Origin: Streptomyces sp. Act143
GTDB lineage: Bacteria > Actinomycetota > Actinomycetes > Streptomycetales > Streptomycetaceae
NCBI RefSeq assembly: GCF_003143935.1
Contig: NZ_QFRX01000001.1
Span: forward strand, 7,351,400-7,415,399
Length of the DNA stretch: 64,000 nt
Direction of reading: 5' to 3'
A program made the translations under genes and the position numbers. Position 1 is the first letter of the stretch. Each line of letters starts with the position of its first letter. Of the stretch, positions 44,921 to 51,791 are shown one piece after another. The notes under the pieces were generated by a model that saw nothing but the letters and a program-made list of their open reading frames with translations, ran no database searches and had not been told where the DNA came from.

Positions 44921-45454
44921 ATGGCGACCCAGGTGATCGTGCTCAACGGTGGCTCCAGCTCCGGCAAGTCCGGGATCGCGCGGTGCCTTCAGGCGGTGCT
45001 GCCGGACCCGTGGCTGACCTTCGGGGTCGACTCGCTGATCGAGGCGATGCCGGGCCGGGGGGTCGGCATCGAGTTCGCCGCCGACGGCGGGGTGGAGGTC
45101 GGCCCCGCGTTCATGGCGATGGAGGCGGCCTGGGCCCGGGGGATCGCCGAGATGGCGCACTCCGGCGCCCGGTTGATCATCGACGACGTGTTCCTCGGCG
45201 GCGCGGCGACCCAGGAGAGGTGGCGCGGTGTCCTCGCGGGCCTCGACGTCCTCTGGGTCGGCGTCCGCTGCGAGGCACCGGTGGCCGCGGCCCGCGAGAT
45301 CGCCCGCGGCGACCGGGTGCGGGGGATGGCGGAGCAGCAGGCGGAGCAGGTCCACCGGGGCGTGGTCTACGACGTCGAGGTCGACACCGCGCACGCCGAG
45401 TCACTGGAGTGCGCCCGCACCATCGCCGAAGCCGTGCTCAGCGGCTCCCCGTGA
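44921..45454 (+). CDS. Chloramphenicol-phosphotransferase-like kinase
   Basis: A 177-residue P-loop protein. Walker A is G-G-S-S-S-G-K-S (residues 10-17), preceded by V-I-V-L-N, then D-S-L-I-E-A-M-P and L-I-I-D-D-V-F as in chloramphenicol 3-O-phosphotransferase (CPT). CPT phosphorylates chloramphenicol in its producer, S. venezuelae; relatives elsewhere have unproven substrates, so drug inactivation is only a possibility. It overlaps the convergent sortase gene by 17 nt. Confidence 0.78.
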   Translation: MATQVIVLNGGSSSGKSGIARCLQAVLPDPWLTFGVDSLIEAMPGRGVGIEFAADGGVEVGPAFMAMEAAWARGIAEMAHSGARLIIDDVFLGGAATQERWRGVLAGLDVLWVGVRCEAPVAAAREIARGDRVRGMAEQQAEQVHRGVVYDVEVDTAHAESLECARTIAEAVLSGSP

Positions 45455-46073
45455 GGTGGGCGAAGACGACGACGTTCCCCTGGTAGCCGGTCGCGCGTGA
45501 GTAGCCGCCGCCGCAGGTGATCACCCGTAGCTCGGGGCGTCGGGCGGCTCCGTACACCTTCTCGTCGGGGAAGTGCTCGGCGTCGTAGACCTCGACGGAG
45601 TCGACGGAGAAGACGGCCGTGGTGCCGTCGCGGCGCTCCGTCTCGATCCGGCTGCCCTTCTTCAGGGCACCGAGGCCGTAGAAGACGGCGGGGCCGTCGG
45701 CGTTGTCGACGTGCCCGGCGATGATCGCGGTGCCGGTCTCACCGGGGGTCGTACCGGCCTCGTACCAGCCGGCGAGGTTCTTCTTCGCGGCCGGCGGGAC
45801 GTCGAGGCTGCCGGTCGGGGTGAGCCCGAGGCCCATGAGGGGGGCGTTCACCCGGATCGAGGGGATGCGGATGCGGTCGGGCGGGGACGGCGGCAGGGCG
45901 GGCGCCGAGCGCGGGTCGGTGTGAGCGGAACCGGCCTCCGCCGGGGCCGGCTGCGGCGGCGCGTGCGTCTCGGCGCCACTGCGCAGCAGCCAGGCGCCCG
46001 TGCACAGGGCGACGAGGGTGACGGCCGCTATGACGGCGTTGCCGGCCCGGCCGGCCCTGCTGAAGCTGCGCAC
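45438..46073 (-). CDS. Class F-type sortase
   Basis: A 211-residue membrane-anchored transpeptidase. One N-terminal helix (A-V-I-A-A-V-T-L-V-A-L-C) is followed by a Pro-rich linker and the sortase barrel. The catalytic His is in I-I-A-G-H-V-D-N, Cys in V-I-T-C-G-G, and Arg in Y-S-R-A-T-G-Y. It has the short form without class E features. The GTG start follows AGGAGG. The secreted protein encoded upstream on the same strand may be a partner. Confidence 0.87.
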   Translation of the reverse strand: MRSFSRAGRAGNAVIAAVTLVALCTGAWLLRSGAETHAPPQPAPAEAGSAHTDPRSAPALPPSPPDRIRIPSIRVNAPLMGLGLTPTGSLDVPPAAKKNLAGWYEAGTTPGETGTAIIAGHVDNADGPAVFYGLGALKKGSRIETERRDGTTAVFSVDSVEVYDAEHFPDEKVYGAARRPELRVITCGGGYSRATGYQGNVVVFAHLTGSR

Positions 46074-46181
46074 AACGAGCCTCCTGTGCGGTGGACCCGC
46101 CCCCCTCCGGGCCGCGAGGGGCGTCGGACCCGGAGGGGGAGGGACATGCGGTACCGGCGGACGGACAGCGGAGGGTGTCCG

Positions 46182-46703
46182 TCAGATCCCGTCGCCTCTC
46201 GCCCGGCGATGCAGGAGCCAGGTACCGCCCGCGGCGGCGACGGCGAGAGCCGCCACGCCGGCCGCGGTCTGCACGGGGTCGGGGCCCAGCGCGCCACCGA
46301 CCCCCGTCTTCACACTTCCGCGGGGATACACCTGCTGCCGCGTCGACGTCATCGTCACCACGAGGTCGCCCGCCACCCGCTTCCCGCCCTCCGCGCAGGT
46401 CGCGACGATCTCGTACGTCCCCGGCTGCGCGCTCTCCGGCACCTTGAACTGCCCGATGGCGTCCTGCTCGTGCGTGCTCGGCGCGAGCGTGAACCGTCCG
46501 GCGCCGACGGCACTTGCGTCGCCGTCCGCCGTACCGCCGTCGCCGCACGCGGCCGTGTTCACCGTGACCTGACCGCCCGGGGCCACCGAGGAGGGGTACA
46601 CCTCCAGGGTCCCGGCGCCGGCGGCGTACACCGGCGCGGTTGCCAGCCCAGCGGCCGCGGCGGCGAGCGCGGTGCCGGTGAGCAGACGGGCGGTACGGCG
46701 CAT
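46182..46703 (-). CDS. Secreted protein with C-terminal membrane anchor, sortase neighbour
   Basis: A 173-residue exported protein: signal peptide 1-27 (ends V-Y-A-A), an Ig-like or beta-rich domain with V-Y-P-S-S-V-A-P-G-G-Q-V-T-V and Y-E-I-V-A-T-C-A (two Cys, possibly disulfide-linked), then a helix (A-A-G-V-A-A-L-A-V-A-A-A-G-G-T-W-L-L) and R-R-A-R. No clear LPxTG or LAxTG precedes the helix, so anchoring may be by the helix itself or by a non-canonical signal. It lies just upstream of the sortase gene. Confidence 0.7.
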   Translation of the reverse strand: MRRTARLLTGTALAAAAAGLATAPVYAAGAGTLEVYPSSVAPGGQVTVNTAACGDGGTADGDASAVGAGRFTLAPSTHEQDAIGQFKVPESAQPGTYEIVATCAEGGKRVAGDLVVTMTSTRQQVYPRGSVKTGVGGALGPDPVQTAAGVAALAVAAAGGTWLLHRRARGDGI

Positions 46704-46946
46704 CGGTGCTCCTTCGAGCGATTCGGTGTCCCCTGCCCTTCCGAGGTAAGGGGCAGCGGGCCGCGCGCGCTTCCTGAAGGTGTGTCAGAAATACGGTGAA
46801 TGGGTGTCAGGGCGGTGTGAAAGGGGCCTGACGGTCCGGAGTTTCAGCAGGTCACCGGCGTGCGGCGGGCGGGTCGCGGAAGAGAACCCGAAGAGCGCGG
46901 GGCGCGCGTGCGACCGGGTGACCCGCTCCTCGCGGCCACGGCTTGA

Positions 46947-46964
46947 CCTCGACCAAACTTGAGG
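46947..46964. promoter_or_regulatory. SoxR-type operator before the FMN reductase
   Basis: CCTCGACCAAACTTGAGG, an 18-bp site with 6-bp arms (CCTCGA/TTGAGG, 5 of 6 paired), matches the SoxR box pattern CCTCAA-n6-TTGAGG. TTGACC overlaps its left edge as a -35. It ends 16 nt before the ATG. From memory, an NADPH-dependent FMN reductase is a known SoxR target in S. coelicolor. Confidence 0.8.
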
Positions 46965-46980
46965 TATCAGGCTGTTCCGC

Positions 46981-47580
46981 ATGTCCATCACAGACACGTC
47001 CCGCACGGACGCACCGCTCCAGGTCACCCTCGTCGTCGGCAGCAACCGGCACGGCCGCTTCGGCCCCGTCGTCGCCGACTGGCTCCTCGACCGCATGCGC
47101 GAACGGGAGGACCTGATCCCCGAGGTCGTCGACGTGGCCGACGTCCACCTGCCCACGAGCCTGGCCCCGACCCCCGAGGCGACCGCCGCCCTCGCCGGCG
47201 TCACGCCCAAGCTGGCGGGCGCCGAGGCCTTCGTCGTCCTCACCCCGGAGTACAACCACTCCTTCCCGGCCGGCCTGAAGAACCTCATCGACTGGCACTA
47301 CGCCGAGTGGCGCGCCAAGCCGGTCGCCCTCGTCTCCTACGGCGGCCTCGCCGGCGGCCTGCGGGCGGCCGAGCACCTCAGGCAGGTCTTCGCCGAACTG
47401 CACGCGGTGACGATGCGCGACACCGTCTCCTTCCACAACGCCGGGGCGTCCTTCGACGACGCCGGCCGCCTGCGGGACCCCGCGGGGCCGGACGCGGCGG
47501 CGAAGACGATGCTGGACCAACTGGTGTGGTGGGGGCGGGGCTTGCGGGAGGCCCGGGTGAGGCGCCCGTACGCGGCCTGA
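46981..47580 (+). CDS. NADPH-dependent FMN reductase
   Basis: A 199-residue flavodoxin-fold reductase that reduces FMN or quinone-like compounds with NADPH. The phosphate-binding loop is V-G-S-N-R-H-G-R-F-G (residues 20-29), and V-V-L-T-P-E-Y-N-H-S-F-P-A-G-L-K-N is the family flavin and substrate motif. The SoxR-type box points to induction by redox-active compounds such as phenazine- or quinone-like antibiotics. Its stop codon is part of a 22-bp tandem repeat. Confidence 0.9.
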   Translation: MSITDTSRTDAPLQVTLVVGSNRHGRFGPVVADWLLDRMREREDLIPEVVDVADVHLPTSLAPTPEATAALAGVTPKLAGAEAFVVLTPEYNHSFPAGLKNLIDWHYAEWRAKPVALVSYGGLAGGLRAAEHLRQVFAELHAVTMRDTVSFHNAGASFDDAGRLRDPAGPDAAAKTMLDQLVWWGRGLREARVRRPYAA

Positions 47581-47641
47581 CGCCGGCCCTTGCGCGCCCT
47601 GACTCCGGCTCTTGCGCGGCCTGACGCCGGCCCGGACGCGC
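47576..47641 (+). repeat. Three 22-bp tandem units at the FMN reductase 3' end
   Basis: Units start at 47576, 47598 and 47620, each beginning CCTGACKCCGGC. The first contains the gene's stop TGA. The period of 22 places the repeated TGA in each of the three frames in turn. Confidence 0.85.
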
Positions 47642-47732
47642 CCGGCCTTCCGTGCAGCCTGCCTGCGGGGGGTTCGGCACCGGGCCCACCCGGGTACCCG
47701 GCGCGCGTGCGTACCCCGAGAAGAGACTGCCG

Positions 47733-48251
47733 ATGACCGCCCCGGACAAGTCGACGGACGAGCCGACGGGCAGGCCGACGGACAGGCCGGCGGACGAGCC
47801 GGCAGGCGCCGGGGACGGGCTGCCCGTGATGAGCAGTCTGCGGGAGCTGGCCGAGCTGGTGGAGCGCGGCGAGCGCCTGTTCGTCCGCTGGTCGCGTGGG
47901 CCGGAGGCCGATCTGGAGGAGACCGCGGTCAGCACCGACGACCTCACGGGGGTGAGGATGCCGGGCCTGTCCGCCAACCCGCTCGGCGTCGAGCCCTGGT
48001 GGCAGGGCCGTTCGGTCGAACTGTGGGTGGCGCGCCGGCTGTACGACTACTCCCATCTGCCGCGGGAGAAGGGGCCCGGCGTACGCCCGTGGGTCCTCGT
48101 CGGCAGCGTGGTGGGCCGCGGTCCCGACAACGAACCCCTCGTCCGGGACGTGCGGCCCGTCGGCTGGATCGACGAGGGCGTCATCGGAGAGGCGGAGCGT
48201 GAGGTCGCCGCACAGGAGGAGCGCTGGGGGCCGCTGCGGCGCGCACGGTGA
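47733..48251 (+). CDS. Conserved hypothetical protein (172 aa, DUF6098-like)
   Basis: A soluble protein with a Pro/Asp-rich N-terminal 30 residues, then S-L-R-E-L-A-E-L-V-E-R-G-E-R-L-F-V-R-W-S-R-G-P, D-L-T-G-V-R-M-P-G-L-S-A-N-P-L, W-W and L-W-V-A-R-R-L-Y-D-Y-S-H-L. I recall a streptomycete family with this sequence as DUF6098; I could not check it. No known role. The ATG has GAGAAGAGA upstream. Confidence 0.65.
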   Translation: MTAPDKSTDEPTGRPTDRPADEPAGAGDGLPVMSSLRELAELVERGERLFVRWSRGPEADLEETAVSTDDLTGVRMPGLSANPLGVEPWWQGRSVELWVARRLYDYSHLPREKGPGVRPWVLVGSVVGRGPDNEPLVRDVRPVGWIDEGVIGEAEREVAAQEERWGPLRRAR

Positions 48252-48291
48252 GGCGGCGCGGCGGCGGAGCGGGTGCCGGCCTCCGCCGGCC

Positions 48292-48615
48292 TCACCCCTC
48301 GGTCGCCTCGCGCCGCGCCTCGTGGTTGGCCAGCAGGTTCAGGAGTTCCGACACCGTCAGCCCCGACTCCGCCGGGTGGCGCAGGATGGTCCCCGGCTGG
48401 ATGCGGTAGGTGTTCGATCTGCCCTCGCGCGTGTGGGTCAGATACCCGTCGGTCTCCAGATCGGAAATGATCTTCTGGACCGCCCGCTCGGTGAGTCGGC
48501 AGCGCGCCGCGATGTCACGGATGCGGGTCGTGTGGTCCTCGGCGATCGCGGCCAGTACACGGGCGTGACTGGTCAGAAACGTCCACCCGGAGTGTGGTTC
48601 CGGCACTTCTCCCAT
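48292..48615 (-). CDS. Winged-helix regulator (MarR/IclR-like HTH)
   Basis: A 107-residue protein that is mostly one winged helix-turn-helix: S-H-A-R-V-L-A-A-I-A-E-D, I-R-D-I-A-A-R-C-R-L-T-E-R-A-V-Q-K-I-I-S-D-L-E, then the wing G-Y-L-T-H-T-R-E-G-R-S-N-T-Y-R. A short C-terminal helix could dimerise. It is divergent from the STAS-ANTAR gene, which it may regulate. Ligand unknown. Confidence 0.8.
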   Translation of the reverse strand: MGEVPEPHSGWTFLTSHARVLAAIAEDHTTRIRDIAARCRLTERAVQKIISDLETDGYLTHTREGRSNTYRIQPGTILRHPAESGLTVSELLNLLANHEARREATEG

Positions 48616-48743
48616 GCCCCCAGGATAGGATCTCTGATTCACGTAACCAAAAGCATGAATTGAATTTCCGGTATCTCTTGACGTGTGAAGGTGCGGTGCG
48701 GAAGCTGGAAGCGGAGCGAGCGGACTCGACAAGGACGACGAAA

Positions 48744-49409
48744 ATGCACGCACCACCGGTGGTCGACGAGACTGCGCTGCACGTGACCACGGACGTGCCG
48801 TCGCCGGACGGCCGCGTGTGTGTCACGGTCCGCGGCGAACTCGACATCAGTACGGCCCCTGCCCTGGAGCGCGCCCTGCGGACGGCCGTCGGGCGCGCCG
48901 CCGGGCGCGTGGACCTGGACCTGGAAGGCGCGGCGTTCTGCGACTGCTCGGGTCTGAACGCCCTGCTGACCGCCCGGCGGCGCGCACGGGAACGCGGCGG
49001 GACGCTCACCATCCGATCCGCCGGACCCGCGGTGCGCCACCTGCTGACCGCGACCGGCACCTGGCCACTGTTCACACCGGGGGAGCCCGCCCTGAACCAC
49101 GACGAGCAGGAACTGCGCAACGAGGTCGTCCAGCTGCGCCGCGCCATGCAGACGCGGCCCGCCATCGACCAGGCGCGAGGCATCCTGATGGCGACGTTCG
49201 CGGTCAGCCCCGAGGACGCCTGGAACGTCCTGGTCAGGGTCTCCCAGAACACCAACACCAAGCTGCACGTGCTCGCCGACGAACTGATCGGCACGGCACA
49301 GGACGGCAGGCTCCCGGAAGGGTTCCGGCAGCAGGTCACCGCGATACTGGCGACCCTGCCGGCGACCACGAGCCCGCCCCCGCCCCCCGAGGACGAAGCC
49401 GGCCGTTGA
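48744..49409 (+). CDS. STAS-ANTAR fusion protein
   Basis: A 221-residue protein with two regulatory domains. Residues about 15-105 form a STAS (anti-sigma-factor antagonist) domain: V-T-V-R-G-E-L-D-I-S-T-A-P-A-L and F-C-D-C-S-G-L-N-A-L-L, with the phosphorylatable Ser in D-C-S-G-L. Residues about 125-190 form an ANTAR domain (L-R-R-A-M-Q-T-R-P-A-I-D-Q-A-R-G-I-L-M, with the conserved Ala and aromatic positions), which in other proteins binds paired RNA hairpins to prevent termination. The tail is Pro/Glu-rich. The combination suggests an RNA-binding regulator switched by partner binding or phosphorylation at the STAS part. Confidence 0.88.
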   Translation: MHAPPVVDETALHVTTDVPSPDGRVCVTVRGELDISTAPALERALRTAVGRAAGRVDLDLEGAAFCDCSGLNALLTARRRARERGGTLTIRSAGPAVRHLLTATGTWPLFTPGEPALNHDEQELRNEVVQLRRAMQTRPAIDQARGILMATFAVSPEDAWNVLVRVSQNTNTKLHVLADELIGTAQDGRLPEGFRQQVTAILATLPATTSPPPPPEDEAGR

Positions 49410-49522
49410 CGCCGGGCGGCAGTGCGGCGGCGGAGCGCAACCGGCCCCCACCACCGCACCGCCACCGCGTCACACCCGCCGTGGTCCGGTCGGTGTCCGA
49501 TCAGCGTCCGATCAGCGTCCGG

Positions 49523-51202
49523 TCAGCCGACGTTCACCGCGCTCCATGCCGCGGCCACCGCGTTGTACTCCGTGCTGCCCGCCCCGTACAGGTCCTTGGC
49601 CGCGTTCAGCGTCGCGGTCCGGGCCCCGGCGTAGTTCGTCGAGGACGTCATGTAGACGGTCAGCGCCCGGTACCAGATGGCGCCCACCTTGTCCCGCCCG
49701 ATCCCCGACACCGAACTGCCGTTGCAGGTGGGCGAGTTGTAGCTGACGCCGTTGACCGTCTTCGCCCCGCTGCCCTCGGCCAGCAGATACGCGAAGTGGT
49801 TCGCGACCCCGGACGAGTAGTGCACGTCGAGGTTGCCGACCGAGGAGCTCCAGCAGTCGGCGGAGTTGCCGTCCTTGGAGGGCTTGTCCATGTAGCGCAG
49901 GGCGTCCCGCCCGAACCCGGACCGGACGATCTTCTCGCCGATCAGATAGTCCCCGGCGTCGGAGGAGTTCGCGGCGTAGAACTCCACCAGCGTGCCGAAG
50001 ATATCGGAGGTCGCCTCGTTGAGCCCGCCGGACTCGCCCGAGTACGTCAGCGCCGCCGTCTTCGACGTCACCCCGTGGGACATCTCGTGCCCCGCCACGT
50101 CCAGCGACACCAGCGGGCCGAGCTGCGTCCCGTCACCGTCGCCGTAGGTCATGCAGAAGCAACTGTCGTCCCAGAAGGCGTTGTTGTAGCTGTTGCCGTA
50201 GTGGACGCGGTTGTACGACCCCTTGCCGTCCCCGGCGATGCCGTTGCGGCCGTGGACGTTCTTGTAGTAGTCCCAGGTCACGTCGGTGCCGTACTGGGCG
50301 TCCACCGCGGCCGTCGCCCGGTCCGAAGTCGCGCCCGTTCCCCAGTGGTTGTCGGCGTCCGTGAACAGCGTCGCAGGCGCGCGGCTGAAGCAGATGCCGA
50401 AGATGCACAGGTCGGTCTTGTTGGCCGCGTCACCGGTGTAGGTGTTGCCGCGCGTGGGGTCCTTGAGCTGGTACGTCGAACCCGACAGCGTCGTCTCCAG
50501 CGGTACCGTCCCGCCGTACAGCGACTTGCCGTCGCCCGAGGCGCTCTCCAGGGAGTCCCAGGCGTCGATCTGCGCCCCGGTCCCCGCGTCGGTCAGCACC
50601 ACGCGCGCGACCGGGTTGCCCTGCTCGTCCTGGGCCACCGCCTCGGTGCGCCAGGCCAGCTTCGGCGTGCCGTGCAGGGCGTCGACGACCAGTTGCGGCT
50701 TGGCGGTCAGCTTCTTCAGCGTCTCGCCGAGGTTGGCGGCGCGCAGCGCGTTCGCGGCGAGGCCGGCGGCCTTCGGGGCGGACAGCGAGGGCGTCACGCC
50801 GGGCAGCGAAATCGCCCTCTTCGTGGCCCGGTCGACGCTCTCGTACGATCCGTCCGGTGCCAGGTGGACGACGAAGTCGCCGCCCAGCACGGGCAGATTG
50901 CGGTAGGTGCGGTCGTAACGGACGTGCTGCGTGCCGTCCTTGTCGACGACGACGTCCCGCACCTTGGTGTCCTGCGCGGACGTCAGGCCCAGCGCGGAGG
51001 CCCGCTCCGCCAGCACCGAGGCCGCGTTGTCGATCGCGGTGGCCCGGGTCGGTCTGTCGGCCGCGTCGGCGGCGGGGACGAGAGCGGCCGCCAGCAGGGC
51101 GGTGGTCGTGGCGGCCACCCCGGCCGCGGCGAGCCGGGAACTCCGGCCGGAGCGGAGGGAGCTGATGGAGCGGACAGGGCGGACTGAGCGTATTCGGCTC
51201 AT
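49523..51202 (-). CDS. Secreted M4 (thermolysin-family) metallopeptidase
   Basis: A 559-residue secreted zinc protease. The signal peptide spans the Arg-rich start to about residue 48 (A-D-A-A), followed by an FTP/PepSY-type propeptide (about 50-220). The catalytic domain carries G-H-E-M-S-H-G-V (HExxH) and G-G-L-N-E-A-T-S-D-I-F-G, the downstream Glu zinc ligand. A Cys-rich insert (C-I-F-G-I-C, C-F-C) is present. The C-terminal M4 domain ends A-A-W-S-A-V-N-V-G. ATG after GAGGAGAC. Confidence 0.93.
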   Translation of the reverse strand: MSRIRSVRPVRSISSLRSGRSSRLAAAGVAATTTALLAAALVPAADAADRPTRATAIDNAASVLAERASALGLTSAQDTKVRDVVVDKDGTQHVRYDRTYRNLPVLGGDFVVHLAPDGSYESVDRATKRAISLPGVTPSLSAPKAAGLAANALRAANLGETLKKLTAKPQLVVDALHGTPKLAWRTEAVAQDEQGNPVARVVLTDAGTGAQIDAWDSLESASGDGKSLYGGTVPLETTLSGSTYQLKDPTRGNTYTGDAANKTDLCIFGICFSRAPATLFTDADNHWGTGATSDRATAAVDAQYGTDVTWDYYKNVHGRNGIAGDGKGSYNRVHYGNSYNNAFWDDSCFCMTYGDGDGTQLGPLVSLDVAGHEMSHGVTSKTAALTYSGESGGLNEATSDIFGTLVEFYAANSSDAGDYLIGEKIVRSGFGRDALRYMDKPSKDGNSADCWSSSVGNLDVHYSSGVANHFAYLLAEGSGAKTVNGVSYNSPTCNGSSVSGIGRDKVGAIWYRALTVYMTSSTNYAGARTATLNAAKDLYGAGSTEYNAVAAAWSAVNVG

Positions 51203-51330
51203 CTGTCTCCTCAGGAAGGCGCCTTGGGGCGCGTGGGGGAGGCGCTCGTGTTGGAGGAGATTCAAAACGCCCAGACGTGTCATGTCCATACCGCGTCTGT
51301 GCCGGTGTGTGTGGAGAGAGAATCGTTCCT

Positions 51331-51765
51331 GTGAGCCTCACCCCCCTGCTGCCGCCCTCCCTCCCGTTCTTCGTCTACGGCACCCTTCGCCCAGGTGAGC
51401 CCAACCACAACCGGTTCCTCGACGGCCGTACCCGGGCCGAGGAACCGGCACGCCTGCATGGCGCGGCGCTCTACGACGGCCCCGGATACCCGTACGCGGT
51501 GGAGGAGCCCGGCACCGTCCGCGGCGACCTCGTCACCGCCCGCCCCGAGGCCTACGCCGCCCTCCTGGTGGCCCTCGACCGCCTGGAGGAGTACGCGCCG
51601 GGCGACCCCCGCAACCTCTACGAGCGGGTCGAGCGGGAGGTGGTCCGGGAGGCCGACGGCACACCGGTGCGGGCCTGGGTGTACGTCGCCGCCCCCGCCG
51701 TGGCCGCAGGGCTCCGCCGCCGCGGCAGCCGCATCGCGACCGGCGACTGGCTGGCCCTGCGCTGA
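51331..51765 (+). CDS. Gamma-glutamylcyclotransferase-like protein
   Basis: A 144-residue GGCT/AIG2-fold protein: F-V-Y-G-T-L-R-P-G-E at residues 12-21 is the family's substrate-binding loop, followed by L-Y-D-G-P-G-Y-P-Y-A-V and L-D-R-L-E-E-Y, where the Glu serves as catalytic acid in the family. It may release 5-oxoproline from gamma-glutamyl compounds. The GTG start follows GGAGAGAG. Confidence 0.83.
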   Translation: MSLTPLLPPSLPFFVYGTLRPGEPNHNRFLDGRTRAEEPARLHGAALYDGPGYPYAVEEPGTVRGDLVTARPEAYAALLVALDRLEEYAPGDPRNLYERVEREVVREADGTPVRAWVYVAAPAVAAGLRRRGSRIATGDWLALR

Positions 51766-51791
51766 CGCTCAGGCCGTGATGCCCCGCGCGC

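Noticed and set aside
42689..45394. Very long minus-strand open frame continuing upstream of nirB
   Set aside because: High G+C suppresses stops in shadow frames. The sequence before 42688 lies opposite well-supported genes (the FAD oxidoreductase in another frame, TSUP and kinase genes) and has no family-like motifs; nirB has its own ribosome-binding site and ATG.
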